This document shows, piece by piece, positions 17,759-27,143 of a stretch of 64,000 bases of DNA (its first letter is position 1; every line of letters begins with the position of its first letter). The notes under the pieces were generated by a model. The model saw only the letters and a program-made list of their open reading frames with translations, was not told where the DNA came from and searched no databases. The stretch covers positions 9,573 to 73,572 of the forward strand of contig DDUV01000050.1 in the NCBI GenBank assembly GCA_002344975.1, read 5' to 3'. Both the position numbers and the translations under genes were made by a program. The stretch comes from Saprospiraceae bacterium UBA2329. GTDB taxonomy: Bacteria; Bacteroidota; Bacteroidia; Chitinophagales; Saprospiraceae.

Positions 17759-18541
17759 TCAGACATCTCTTTTCAAAATCTCCTCCGACAGCAGCCGGTA
17801 CATTTCCTGCAAGTGCGGTTGGCCGTTCAGCAAATCCAAATGGCGTTGCATGGTGGCCGAATCGCCGCGGCGGGCAGGGCCGGTTTGCGCATCGGCGGGC
17901 GGGAGGCCGTCCACTACTTTGAGGGCGGTTTCCTGGATGAGCGGCAACAGCGCGTCGAAAGGGATGCCCTCTTTTTGCACGATGTCGCTGCCGAGGCGGT
18001 ACATGAGATTGACAAAATTGTTGACGAATACCGCCGCGAGGTGCAGCGTAGCCCGTTGCTCGTCGTTGACCTCCCGAACAGAGTGCGAGACATGCCCCGC
18101 GAGCGTTTTCAGGAGGGCGAGGTCTTGGGCATCGGGGGCAAAAACGCAGATCGGTATGTGTGCAAATTCCGGTTGACGCCCCGCGCTGAATGTCTGCAAA
18201 GGATAAAAAACTCCGTAGTGCCGGAAATGCCGGGCCAACACGGCAGAGGGCGTAGCGCCGGAGGTGTGGGCTGCCAATGTGTTGTGCGGCAGTGTTTTAG
18301 CAAGTTGCGACGCTACTGTTTCGATGGCGTCGTCGTGTACGGCCAAGAGGTAAACATCGGCGTCGGGCCGTATTTTTTGGAGATCGCTGACTGCCTCAGC
18401 ACCCGAACTGCGGGCCACTTTCGCCGCTTTTTCAGCGTTTCTGCTGAACACCTGCACGGGCGGCCAACCGCGTTCGGCCAATCGGCGAGCCAAATGTGCG
18501 CCCACATTGCCGGCTCCGACGAGCACGACCCGCGTGGTCAT
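17759..18541 (-). CDS. Rossmann-fold/DUF2520 dehydrogenase-like protein
   Basis: The 260 residues start with a textbook dinucleotide-binding motif (TTRVVLVGAGNVGAHLARRL) and continue into an all-helical DUF2520 domain (FYPLQTFSAGRQP, ATLHLAAVFVNNFVNLMYRL). The architecture resembles F420/NADP oxidoreductases and 3-hydroxyisobutyrate-type dehydrogenases. The substrate is unknown. The start overlaps the stop of ccmF by 4 bp, so it is the last gene of the ccmE-ccmF transcript. That linkage may reflect transcriptional economy rather than shared function. Confidence 0.8.
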   Translation of the reverse strand: MTTRVVLVGAGNVGAHLARRLAERGWPPVQVFSRNAEKAAKVARSSGAEAVSDLQKIRPDADVYLLAVHDDAIETVASQLAKTLPHNTLAAHTSGATPSAVLARHFRHYGVFYPLQTFSAGRQPEFAHIPICVFAPDAQDLALLKTLAGHVSHSVREVNDEQRATLHLAAVFVNNFVNLMYRLGSDIVQKEGIPFDALLPLIQETALKVVDGLPPADAQTGPARRGDSATMQRHLDLLNGQPHLQEMYRLLSEEILKRDV

Positions 18542-21405
18542 GCCCGCTCTTTTTTGTACAGTTGGCCGATGCGGTGCGTCATGCTCAGGCCGAGGCCCAG
18601 CATCATGAGCGTGGAACCGAGCCAGAACAGGTTGATGCCGGGAAATTCAATGGCTTCCATGACGATGTAGTCGGAGCGCAAAGAGTTGGTAGCCAATTCA
18701 ATAGCGGCAGGAAAGTCCTCTTGAGGAAGCTTGCGGGCCGCCATGAGTTGGATGGTTTCGGTTTTCGGGTCCAATGAGAGGAAGCGCAGGTGCAGCCCCA
18801 GATTTTCCACTTCGTCTTTGAGGTTGAAGGGCGTGTTGTCGCGGATGAAGAAGACGGGCTGCGCTTGAAATTGCCCGCCCTGTGGCGTGAGGACGCTCAT
18901 GCGAGCGCCTACGGCGAGGTCGCTTTCCTCTTTTTGGAGCGCCGGGTGTTCGGCTTTGGGATTGAAGCCGTCGAAGCGCAATTGGAGGCCTTCAAAATCA
19001 ACGATTTGGCCTTGTTTGAATGTGAACTCTTTGTAGGTCAGCGATTCTTCGGGCGTATAAATCTGGTCGAACACATCGGGATGCAGGCGCACGCGGGCGC
19101 TCAGTTCGTTGATTTGCGAAGGGAAATAATACACCAACTGCCCGCGCAGAATGACCATGGGCGTGACGGTGTAGGTACTGTCGTCGTCGTCTCGTTTGAC
19201 GCTGATGACGGCGCCGGCGGTGAGGTCGCCTTGTTGCGCTTTGTAGTCGGGGTGCGTGGCTTCGCGAGTGATTTCCTCTAAACGCAGGGAGTACTGTTTG
19301 AGGACGAAAGTGTCGCGATCGCGCAGGAGCACGGTGTCGGTGAAGGAGTAGGTTTGGCCGAGTCGAAGCGAGTGCGGCTGGTATCTCAGGCTGTCTTCGC
19401 GTTTTTTGCGAAACTCCATGTCCATTTCCACCTGCGGCAGCGAGGAGATGTGGGTGAAAATATCCTTGTGCAGGTACTGTTTGGTGTCGGGATTGGAGGC
19501 GGCGATTTTGGTGAAAGACTTGTCGTACAGGATGTTGGGATGCAGGTCGAATTCCTCCAGCACCTTGCCCGATTCGTCTTTTTTCTGGTAATTGACGGTG
19601 TAGGTGCGGGTTACGTTGTCCAAAGTGTCGGAAACGTAAGTCACCTCGTAGCCGGCCATTTGCATGGGTACGCCTTTGAACAGGAGTACATTGTTTTTGA
19701 GCCGCTCGCTGTCGCCGCCTTCGATGAGGCCGTCCATGACGAAGGTGTTGATGGAAACGAAACGCTTGTTCAGTCCGGAAGCCAAAATTCCCACAATCAT
19801 CATCCCAAAGCCGATGTGTGCCAATACCGAGCCTCCGACTTTGAGCCTGCCGCGCAGGAAAGTGATGATGTAGTCCAAGTTGGCTATCAGTGTGAAGCAA
19901 CCAGCAAACAACAACAGCACATACTGCCAGGCATAGGCGTTGATCCAGCGGGTGCAAAGCCAGGTAAGCGCCCCCGATAAGGCCAGCGTGACGCCCGTGT
20001 GCAGGAAGAATTTGGCGCTGTTTCCGGCCCAGTTCATCTCGCGGAAGCGCAAAAACTGCACTCCGCCGGAGAGCAGTCCTATAAAAATACCGATCCAGAG
20101 CTGGTATTTGTTGTAATGCGGAATGGGGTCGGTGATGACGCGGCCCACATACGCCGGATTGAAGGATTCCATGATTTTATTGAACACCGGCAGCGAGGTG
20201 GAGGCTGTAATGAGCAGCGCCGAAAACAACAGCACCAGACTACCGATGAAGAGCCAGAACTCCTTGGAAACCAACGACTCTTCTGGTTTTGGCTCTGGAA
20301 TTTGCCTGAACCGTGCAATGAGCAGTACCAATCCTATCAACAGGAATGTGAGTACAAAGAGTACGAGTTGCGTCTCCAATCCCATCTCCGTGAAAGCGTG
20401 TGCCGAGGTGTCGCCCAACACGCCGCTGCGGGTCATGTAGGTGCTGTACAAAACGAGCACAAAGCTGATGATGTAGAAGAAGAAGGTGCTGCGAATGGAG
20501 TAGCCAGTGCTTTTGGCTACCAGATGCGTGTGAATGCCGGCCAGCAAGGTGAGCCAGGGTACCAGAGACATATTTTCAACGGGGTCCCAGGCCCAATAGC
20601 CGCCGAAACTGAGCGCCTCGTAAGCCCATGCGCCGCCCATGAGGATGCCCGTGCCGAGGATCATGCCACTGAACAAAGCCCAGGGCAGGGCGGGTTTGAT
20701 CCAGCCCTCGAAGTCTTTTTTCCAAAGTCCGGCAATGGCAAACGCAAAGGGTACGGCTGTTGAAGCAAAGCCGAGGAATAGGGTAGGGGGGTGAATGGTC
20801 ATCCAGTAGTTCTGGAGCAGCGGATTGAGGCCGTTGCCTTTGATGAGGCTCAGGTAGTCGGCGTTGGCAAAAATGGGCGCGTCCATGGTGTTCCGAAGCA
20901 AGAGCGTCGGGTTGCTGCCGATGCGTACCTCGCCGATGTAAATGCCCAGAATCATGATGGAAATGAACACCTCGATGAGCATCAGCACCGCCAGTACCGG
21001 CGATTCCCAGTTTTTGGCACTCGCTACCAAGAGGCCGCCCAGCACCACATGCCAGAACATCCAAAGCAAAAAACTGCCTTCCTGTCCTTCCCAGAATGCC
21101 GAGAAGATGTACTTGAGCGGCAGGTCGTCAGACACATGCGCCCAAACATACTGATACTCAGTGTATTCCCTGATCATGACGTAAAACAACATGCCCACCA
21201 CTGTAAATACGCCCAAGGCGTGGCCCAGAAAAGCGCCCCGGCCTATTTTTTTCCAGGTAGCGGCCTCATCGGCGTAGTCGGCGCGTTGAACGGACATGAA
21301 GTAAGAAAAGGCGCTGAGTATGGCGGCTGTGAAAGCCAGTAAGATACCTGCGTGCCCGATGCGGCCCGGCCACAGGTGTTCATTCAAATACGGAATCCCC
21401 TCCAT
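18538..21405 (-). CDS. ccmF: cytochrome c heme lyase CcmF/CcsA type
   Basis: This multi-pass membrane protein of 955 residues attaches heme to apocytochrome c in system I. The start at 21405 (MEGIPYLNEHLWPGRIGHAG) overlaps the ccmE stop as TAATG; the longer reading frame adds an unlikely hydrophilic tail. The tryptophan-rich WWD motif is GGYWAWDPVENMSLVPW (from about residue 268), with FWEGQEGSFLLW and HPPTLFLGF upstream as in CcmF. More than ten transmembrane helices cover residues 15-560, and a long periplasmic beta-rich domain fills about 570-890 before a last helix. It is larger than typical CcmF (~650), mainly because of that domain. Confidence 0.9.
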   Translation of the reverse strand: MEGIPYLNEHLWPGRIGHAGILLAFTAAILSAFSYFMSVQRADYADEAATWKKIGRGAFLGHALGVFTVVGMLFYVMIREYTEYQYVWAHVSDDLPLKYIFSAFWEGQEGSFLLWMFWHVVLGGLLVASAKNWESPVLAVLMLIEVFISIMILGIYIGEVRIGSNPTLLLRNTMDAPIFANADYLSLIKGNGLNPLLQNYWMTIHPPTLFLGFASTAVPFAFAIAGLWKKDFEGWIKPALPWALFSGMILGTGILMGGAWAYEALSFGGYWAWDPVENMSLVPWLTLLAGIHTHLVAKSTGYSIRSTFFFYIISFVLVLYSTYMTRSGVLGDTSAHAFTEMGLETQLVLFVLTFLLIGLVLLIARFRQIPEPKPEESLVSKEFWLFIGSLVLLFSALLITASTSLPVFNKIMESFNPAYVGRVITDPIPHYNKYQLWIGIFIGLLSGGVQFLRFREMNWAGNSAKFFLHTGVTLALSGALTWLCTRWINAYAWQYVLLLFAGCFTLIANLDYIITFLRGRLKVGGSVLAHIGFGMMIVGILASGLNKRFVSINTFVMDGLIEGGDSERLKNNVLLFKGVPMQMAGYEVTYVSDTLDNVTRTYTVNYQKKDESGKVLEEFDLHPNILYDKSFTKIAASNPDTKQYLHKDIFTHISSLPQVEMDMEFRKKREDSLRYQPHSLRLGQTYSFTDTVLLRDRDTFVLKQYSLRLEEITREATHPDYKAQQGDLTAGAVISVKRDDDDSTYTVTPMVILRGQLVYYFPSQINELSARVRLHPDVFDQIYTPEESLTYKEFTFKQGQIVDFEGLQLRFDGFNPKAEHPALQKEESDLAVGARMSVLTPQGGQFQAQPVFFIRDNTPFNLKDEVENLGLHLRFLSLDPKTETIQLMAARKLPQEDFPAAIELATNSLRSDYIVMEAIEFPGINLFWLGSTLMMLGLGLSMTHRIGQLYKKERA

Positions 21406-21806
21406 TAGCTGTTTTCTTTCTCTGCGTTGATGTAAATCTCCTCGTCTTTGTATTTGGAGGGGCATTTCATGAGCATCTCGGTGGCTACAAACTCGTCGCC
21501 CTTCATTTTACCGGTGAGGACGATTTGCTCCGACATTTCAAAGTCCTGGGGTTTCTCACGCAGGAGCACCACTTTGCGCTCGTTGCCCTCGGTATCGGTG
21601 AGATAGAAGGTGAAATAGTTGGGGTCTTTTTGCGGGTCGTAGTGCATTTCCTTGTCTTTGGCCAATTGGCCGGCAATTTTCACCTTGCCGCCGCTGCGGG
21701 CTGCGTCTTCAAAGGTGGAATAAGTGCTGGTGTCGCCGGCGGCGTTGATGAGCAGCGCGATGCCTGCAACGATCATCACCAATACGATCACATATATTTT
21801 CTTCAT
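21405..21806 (-). CDS. ccmE: cytochrome c maturation protein CcmE, CxxxY variant
   Basis: This is the periplasmic heme chaperone that receives heme and hands it to CcmF. The 133 residues have an N-terminal anchor (KKIYVIVLVMIVAGIALLI) and an OB-fold (KVKIAGQLAKD, FTFYLTDTEGNERKVVL, IVLTGKMKGDEFVATEML). The heme-attachment site reads KCPSKYKDE, so C115 replaces the HxxxY His of the classical protein (CxxxY, C115/Y119). CxxxY-type CcmE is known from some other bacteria and archaea. It is first in a ccmE-ccmF-DUF2520 transcript, with a TAATG overlap to ccmF. Confidence 0.9.
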   Translation of the reverse strand: MKKIYVIVLVMIVAGIALLINAAGDTSTYSTFEDAARSGGKVKIAGQLAKDKEMHYDPQKDPNYFTFYLTDTEGNERKVVLLREKPQDFEMSEQIVLTGKMKGDEFVATEMLMKCPSKYKDEEIYINAEKENS

Positions 21807-21835
21807 GGTCGGACGGTTTTTTGTATTCAGGGCGG

Positions 21836-21843
21836 CAAAGGTA
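21836..21843 (-). promoter_or_regulatory. possible -7 element for ccmE
   Basis: On the minus strand TACCTTTG matches TAnnTTTG, 30 bp before the ccmE start. No clean TTG lies at the right distance upstream. The remaining gap to 22,060 holds no gene I can support. Confidence 0.35.
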
Positions 21844-22062
21844 AGACATAAGCGGCGAACAGATACATTTTACCCCGGTTATCGCACAGTCTTTCCTTTG
21901 TTGTACAAGACAACAAACAAGGCGGAGCGGGGTTTGGCGGGGGCGGGGATTTTTTGGGATGGGGGTATGTTTTAAATTGTTGGGTGACTGGTGGATGGAA
22001 TGCCCTTTCAATGTAGAAGAATTCTAAATAAATTTTTCTTTCCCCTTCCTGCTGAACATCCG

Positions 22063-22093
22063 TTGGGCAAGTCGCCTTTATACCATACTTTTG
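22063..22093 (+). promoter_or_regulatory. promoter of sdhCAB
   Basis: TTG at 22063-22065 and TACTTTTG at 22086-22093, 20 bp apart, match the Bacteroidota consensus. The sdhC start is 70 bp downstream, leaving a leader of about 60 nt. Confidence 0.65.
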
Positions 22094-22162
22094 CGCGTCG
22101 AAAAAATGGGCGATGAGTTCCGTTTTTCACCGCAAAACAAAACGATAAAAACAGACTGACGT

Positions 22163-22882
22163 ATGGGTTGGCTAAAAAACTTCCTGACCTCTTCCATCGG
22201 GAAAAAGCTCGTAATGAGCCTCACAGGGTTGTTTCTGATCCTGTTTCTGGTAGTACATTTAATTGGCAACCTGCAATTGTTGCAATTCATGGCACACGAC
22301 TCGGCAGGTGAAATCGGCAGGGCATTCAACGAATATGCGCTGAAAATGACCACTTTCCTACCCATCAAAGTGGTGTCTTACGGACTGTATGCCTTCATCC
22401 TCATCCACGCTGTTCAAGGCTGGATGCTGTGGCGGCAAAACGCAGCGGCCCGGGGTCCGGTGCGATACGCCGTGAGCGACCTGCGGGCAGTAAACACCAA
22501 CGCCAGAGTGGCCACCCGTATGGGCTGGTTGGGTACCATCATCTTCATTTTCATCATATTGCACATGTATCAGTTCTGGCTGCAAATGAAAATGGGCAAC
22601 CTGCCGATGGCCAACTATGGCGATGGGGATGTAAAAGACCTCTACACCATTGTCGCCGAGGCTTATACCAATCCCTTGTATGTCATACTCTATGTGGTTT
22701 CGATGTTCTTCATCGGCGTACACCTGTGGCACGGCTTCCAGAGTGCATTCCAGACGCTGGGCCTCAACCACAATAAATACACGCCGCTCATTCACAAGCT
22801 GGGCAAAGGGTACTCCATCCTTGTTCCGCTCGGGTTCGCCATCATTCCGGTGGTGATGTATCTCCAATCTTTGAATGCTTAA
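22163..22882 (+). CDS. sdhC: succinate dehydrogenase/fumarate reductase cytochrome b subunit
   Basis: A 239-residue membrane protein of the b558-type family, with five predicted helices (LVMSLTGLFLILFLVVHLIG, VVSYGLYAFILIHAVQGWML, MGWLGTIIFIFIILHMYQFW and others). His residues in helices (LVVHLIGN, LIHAVQGW, ILHMYQFW, VHLWHGFQSAF) are candidate ligands for two hemes. It anchors SdhAB and reduces or oxidises quinone at the inner membrane. The flavoprotein gene follows 14 bp later. Confidence 0.93.
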   Translation: MGWLKNFLTSSIGKKLVMSLTGLFLILFLVVHLIGNLQLLQFMAHDSAGEIGRAFNEYALKMTTFLPIKVVSYGLYAFILIHAVQGWMLWRQNAAARGPVRYAVSDLRAVNTNARVATRMGWLGTIIFIFIILHMYQFWLQMKMGNLPMANYGDGDVKDLYTIVAEAYTNPLYVILYVVSMFFIGVHLWHGFQSAFQTLGLNHNKYTPLIHKLGKGYSILVPLGFAIIPVVMYLQSLNA

Positions 22883-22896
22883 AATCTTGCACAACC

Positions 22897-24897
22897 ATGA
22901 AGCTCGATGGAAAAATACCTGCCGGATCACTTGCTGAAAAATGGACGAAATACCGCTCCACAGTATCTCTGGTAGCTCCTCACAATAAAATGCGCTTGGA
23001 AGTCATCGTCATAGGTTCCGGTTTGGCCGGCGCTTCGGCGGCAGCCACCCTCGGCGAATTGGGTTACAACGTGAAGTGTTTTACCTTCCACGACAGCCCG
23101 CGCCGTGCGCATAGCATTGCCGCTCAGGGCGGTATCAATGCGGCCAAAAATTACCGCAATGACGGTGACAGCGTGTATCGCCTTTTTTACGACACCATCA
23201 AAGGCGGCGACTACCGCGCCCGCGAAGCCAATGTGCATCGCTTGGCCGAAGTGTCCACCAGCATCATAGACCAGTGTGTGGCGCAGGGCGTGCCTTTTGC
23301 CCGAGAGTACGGCGGCCTGCTCGATACCCGCTCCTTCGGTGGTACGCAGGTGCAGCGCACTTTTTATGCCAAAGGCCAAACAGGCCAGCAGTTGCTCATC
23401 GGCGCTTATCAGGCTTTATCGCGCCAGATCAGCCTCGGCAAGGTGAAAATGTACAACCGCCACGAAATGCTCGATTTGGTGACGATTGACGGCAAAGCCC
23501 GCGGCATCATTGCTCGCAACTTGGTAAGCGGTAAGCTCGAACGCTTTGGCGCTCATGCAGTTGTGTTGGCTACCGGTGGTTACGGCAACGTTTTCTACCT
23601 CTCTACCAACGCCATGAACTGCAACGTGACCGCCGCCTGGCGCACGGTGCGGCGCGGCGCTCTGATGGCCAATCCCTGCTTCACGCAAATTCACCCCACC
23701 TGCATCCCCGTTTCGGGCGACTACCAGTCGAAGCTCACCCTCATGTCGGAGAGCTTGCGCAACGACGGGCGCGTGTGGGTACCCAAAAAGCAGGAAGACG
23801 CTCAGGCCATCCGCGAGGGCCGCAAAAAAGGCAACGACATTCCCGAAGCCGACCGCGATTACTTCCTCGAGCGCAAATACCCGGCTTTCGGCAATCTCGT
23901 GCCCCGCGACGTAGCCTCCCGCGCCTCCAAATCCATGTGCGATGCGGGCTTCGGCGTAGCGCCCACCGGTCTGGCCGTATTCATGGACTTCTCTGCCGCC
24001 ATTGAGCGCTATGGCCGTTCGCGGGCAAGCTCGTTGGGCCTTGCCAATGCCGACAAGGCTACCATCAGGGCGCTGGGCGAAAAGGTGATTGACGAAAAGT
24101 ACGACAACCTCTTCGCCATGTACGAGAAGATCACCGGAGAGAATGCCAAAAAAATGCCGATGAAAATTTACCCCGCCGTTCACTACACGATGGGCGGACT
24201 GTGGGTAGATTACAATCTGGAAACCAATATCCCCGGCCTGTTTGCTACCGGCGAGTGTAATTTCAGCGATCACGGAGCCAACCGCCTCGGCGCTTCGGCG
24301 CTCATGCAGGGCTTGGCCGACGGCTACTTCGTATTGCCTTACACCATCGGTACTTTCTTAGCCAACGAGATCAAAACGCCGACCATAGATACCAACGCGC
24401 CGGAATTTGCAGCCGTAGAGAGCGAAACCCGCGCCCGTCTGCTCGGCTTCCTTTCGGTGAACGGCAAACAGTCGGTCGAAAGCTTCCACCGCCGTTTGGG
24501 CCGCATCATGTGGGAATACTGCGGTATGGCCCGCAATGCCGAGGGTTTGGCGAAAGCCAGAAAAATGATTCAGGAATTGTACGAAGAGTTTAAAGCCGAC
24601 GTGTTTGTGCCCGGCCAATTGGAAGAGTTCAACCCGGAATTGGAAAAAGCCATGCGCGTGGCCGACTTCATGGAATTGGGTGAACTGATGATCGTGGATG
24701 CACTGAATCGCAATGAATCTTGCGGAGGACACTTCCGCACCGAGTATCAGACGGAGGAAGGAGAGGCGCAACGCAACGACGAGGAGTACGCTTATGTGGC
24801 TGCCTGGGAATACAAAGGCATTGGGCAGGAGCCGGTGATGCACCGCGAAGACCTTGTGTTTGATGTGGTGAAACCGACGTCGAGGAGCTACAAGTAA
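22897..24897 (+). CDS. sdhA: succinate dehydrogenase/fumarate reductase flavoprotein subunit
   Basis: This catalytic subunit interconverts succinate and fumarate. The 666 residues hold the FAD motif VIVIGSGLAGASAAATLG (from residue 37), the covalent-FAD His72 in RRAHSIAAQGGIN, the substrate loop HPTCIPVSGDYQSK and the C-terminal FAD-binding HYTMGGLWVDYNLETNIPGL. The length and the preceding five-helix SdhC fit the menaquinone-linked Bacteroidota enzyme. Direction in vivo (SDH or FRD) cannot be told from sequence. It is the second gene of the sdhCAB operon. Confidence 0.96.
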   Translation: MKLDGKIPAGSLAEKWTKYRSTVSLVAPHNKMRLEVIVIGSGLAGASAAATLGELGYNVKCFTFHDSPRRAHSIAAQGGINAAKNYRNDGDSVYRLFYDTIKGGDYRAREANVHRLAEVSTSIIDQCVAQGVPFAREYGGLLDTRSFGGTQVQRTFYAKGQTGQQLLIGAYQALSRQISLGKVKMYNRHEMLDLVTIDGKARGIIARNLVSGKLERFGAHAVVLATGGYGNVFYLSTNAMNCNVTAAWRTVRRGALMANPCFTQIHPTCIPVSGDYQSKLTLMSESLRNDGRVWVPKKQEDAQAIREGRKKGNDIPEADRDYFLERKYPAFGNLVPRDVASRASKSMCDAGFGVAPTGLAVFMDFSAAIERYGRSRASSLGLANADKATIRALGEKVIDEKYDNLFAMYEKITGENAKKMPMKIYPAVHYTMGGLWVDYNLETNIPGLFATGECNFSDHGANRLGASALMQGLADGYFVLPYTIGTFLANEIKTPTIDTNAPEFAAVESETRARLLGFLSVNGKQSVESFHRRLGRIMWEYCGMARNAEGLAKARKMIQELYEEFKADVFVPGQLEEFNPELEKAMRVADFMELGELMIVDALNRNESCGGHFRTEYQTEEGEAQRNDEEYAYVAAWEYKGIGQEPVMHREDLVFDVVKPTSRSYK

Positions 24898-24979
24898 GCA
24901 TAGGGCATGGGGCGGAGAGCAAAGAGGATAGGGCAAAGAGCATAGAGTTCATCAGCAAAATTGATTTAAAAAAAGGATC

Positions 24980-25735
24980 ATGAAGATCACACTCAAAGTT
25001 TGGAGACAAAAAGACAGCGCCGACAAGGGCCGTTTTGAAACTTATACGCTCAACAACGTGAGCGAGCACATGTCGTTTCTGGAGATGTTCGACGTGCTGA
25101 ACGAAGAGCTGATTCAGAAAAAAGAAGTGCCGGTAGCATTTGAGCACGACTGCCGCGAGGGCATTTGCGGGGCATGCAGCATGGTCATCAACGGCCGTCC
25201 GCACGGCCCGATGCAAGGCACTACCACCTGCCAATTGCACATGCGCCACTTCAACGACGGCGACACCATCGTAGTGGAACCCTTCCGTGCGCGCGCTTTC
25301 CCGGTGCTGCGCGACTTGGTGGTGGACCGCTCTGCCTTCGACCGCATCATTCAATCGGGCGGCTTCATTTCCGTCAACACGGGTCAGGCGCAGGATGCCA
25401 ATGCCATTCCGGTGAATCGCGACGCTGCCGAGGCTTCGTTCAGCGCGGCGGCTTGCATCGGTTGCGGCGCCTGCGTGGCGGCTTGTCCCAACGCATCGGC
25501 CATGCTGTTCGTATCGGCCAAGACGGCGCATCTCAATCTCCTGCCGCAGGGCCAGATCGAGGCCAAGCGCCGGGTACAGGCTATGGTGAAACAAATGGAC
25601 GGCGAGGGCTTCGGCAACTGTTCGAATGTGACGGCCTGCGAGGCGGAATGCCCGAAGGAGATTTCTGTAAAAAACATCGCTAAACTGAATCGCGACTACG
25701 CCGGCTCTGTGATGGGGTCGGAGGTGGAAGTGTAG
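24980..25735 (+). CDS. sdhB: succinate dehydrogenase/fumarate reductase iron-sulfur subunit
   Basis: The 251 residues carry the [2Fe-2S] ligands in HDCREGICGACSM (C58, C63, C66) plus TTTCQLH (C84). They also carry two further clusters in CIGCGACVAACP (C159-C169) and CSNVTACEAECPKE (C214-C224). It passes electrons from SdhA to the heme/quinone subunit. The 82-bp gap behind sdhA is unusual for this operon. It is filled with repeated GCATAGGGCAAAGAG-like words, which suggests a repeat was inserted or expanded between the two genes. A strong terminator follows at 25801. Confidence 0.95.
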   Translation: MKITLKVWRQKDSADKGRFETYTLNNVSEHMSFLEMFDVLNEELIQKKEVPVAFEHDCREGICGACSMVINGRPHGPMQGTTTCQLHMRHFNDGDTIVVEPFRARAFPVLRDLVVDRSAFDRIIQSGGFISVNTGQAQDANAIPVNRDAAEASFSAAACIGCGACVAACPNASAMLFVSAKTAHLNLLPQGQIEAKRRVQAMVKQMDGEGFGNCSNVTACEAECPKEISVKNIAKLNRDYAGSVMGSEVEV

Positions 25736-25800
25736 GCACGGCTGGTGGGATTGGCTGTTAGCTGATAGCTTCTGGCTGATAGCCGTGATGGGAAAGAATA

Positions 25801-25836
25801 AAAAAGCCCGGAGTGCTGTGCGCTTCGGGCTTTTTT
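25801..25836 (+). terminator. rho-independent terminator of sdhCAB
   Basis: AAAAAGCCCG (25801-25810) pairs with CGGGCTTTTT (25826-25835), followed by a further T. It sits 65 bp after the sdhB stop. Confidence 0.85.
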
Positions 25837-25876
25837 GTGGCTCAAAAAATGCTGAACCAGTAGTGAATAAAAAGAA

Positions 25877-25907
25877 AAAGCCTGTAAATCAAAGACTTAC
25901 AGGCTTT
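25877..25907 (-). terminator. terminator of the initiator tRNA gene
   Basis: AAAGCCTGTAA (25877-25887) and TTACAGGCTTT (25897-25907) are perfect 11-bp arms with a 9-nt loop, five bases past the tRNA 3' end on the minus strand. The minus-strand continuation is T-rich. Confidence 0.85.
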
Positions 25908-25912
25908 ATTTG

Positions 25913-25985
<73 letters not shown>

Positions 25986-26045
25986 ATGTTGAACCCGAAA
26001 GAATTATCTTGAACGTTTTCGAGATGCCTTTTTCGTTCGGGACTG

Positions 26046-26075
26046 CAAAGATACGCCTGTTTTTCGTCCGAGCAA
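26046..26075 (-). promoter_or_regulatory. promoter of the initiator tRNA gene
   Basis: On the minus strand TTG (26073-26075) and TATCTTTG (26046-26053) are 19 bp apart and match the consensus. The tRNA begins 60 bp further on. Confidence 0.65.
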
Positions 26076-26255
26076 GTATTTGTGCATTTTTCTTTGTAAA
26101 AAAATGAAATAAGCCGGAAATGCCTGCTGCGAGCAGAGGGCCAATGCCTATCTTCGCGGCGCATTGAGGGCCGGCTTTGGCGCGTACCTTCAATAACCAC
26201 ACTTTTCGGCAAACCAAAAGCCTGTTTCGGCAGTCTTGTTATAAAAACAATCTTG

Positions 26256-27134
26256 ATGATGAAAAAAACACTCCTTATTGCGGCCGTATTGGCTGGTGTA
26301 CAATGGCTGTCTGCACAAAGCAATTTCAGCGGCGGTTTCCGGGCCGGCCTCACTTTTGCCACGCTTTCCGGCCCTGTCGAAAGTACCGATAGCGGCGCTG
26401 AGCTTGAAAAAATGACGCTGTCCTCCGGCTTTCACGTCGGGGCTACGTTCAATTATAAATTGACCGATAATTTTGGCGTGCGGGGCGAACTGCTTTATTC
26501 CCAAAAAGGTACCAACTACGACTACGACGGTGAGTCTTTCTGGGTTTTCGAGCCGCTCATCGGCACGCCTGTTTACAGTTCAGGCACTCGCCGGGTGAGT
26601 TTGGACGTGACCAATTCTTATCTTGAAACGCCGCTGAGCGTGTATGCCCGGTTCGGGAAAATTGAAATATCCGGCGGAGTCAACCCCGGTATTCTCATCG
26701 GTTCGCGTGGGTTCGGAGAGTTGACTTACAGTGGCCGCACCGTTTTGGGTACGACGATTGCCCCATTCACGATGAACCTGGAACATCAATACAGCAAAGA
26801 TGCCTTTCGGGGAACCGTGGGAACCAATGTGGAAAACCGCGTCATCGAAGGGCGGCCGGTACAGATTCCGCTGACAGCCGGCGCATATTATGAAGGCGCT
26901 GACAGCAGCGAAAAACTCTACAAAACCTTCGATCTCGGTCTCATCGGCGGCTTGTCGTTTTATCTGAATAAATCTCTTTTCCTCGGCGGGCGCGTTCACT
27001 ATGGTCTTTCCGATGTGACCAATACACAGCAGGATTATGCACGTCGCGCCATTGACAACAACCGCAGCCTCATCCTCCGCGAGGATAATGACCGCAATTT
27101 GGTACTCTATCTCTCATTGGGCTTCAGCCTCTGA
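26256..27134 (+). CDS. outer-membrane beta-barrel protein (PorT-like)
   Basis: The 292 residues start with a signal peptide (MMKKTLLIAAVLAGVQWLSAQ) and continue as alternating beta strands typical of an 8- to 10-strand barrel (FRAGLTFATL, GFHVGATFNYKL, FGVRGELLYSQKG, TPLSVYARFGKIEISGGV). It ends in LVLYLSLGFSL with terminal hydrophobic residues. The domain is the Bacteroidota barrel annotated as outer membrane beta-barrel/PorT family; the cargo is unknown. It lies 9 bp before the alpha/beta hydrolase, so the two are probably co-transcribed. Confidence 0.8.
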   Translation: MMKKTLLIAAVLAGVQWLSAQSNFSGGFRAGLTFATLSGPVESTDSGAELEKMTLSSGFHVGATFNYKLTDNFGVRGELLYSQKGTNYDYDGESFWVFEPLIGTPVYSSGTRRVSLDVTNSYLETPLSVYARFGKIEISGGVNPGILIGSRGFGELTYSGRTVLGTTIAPFTMNLEHQYSKDAFRGTVGTNVENRVIEGRPVQIPLTAGAYYEGADSSEKLYKTFDLGLIGGLSFYLNKSLFLGGRVHYGLSDVTNTQQDYARRAIDNNRSLILREDNDRNLVLYLSLGFSL

Positions 27135-27143
27135 TAATTATAC

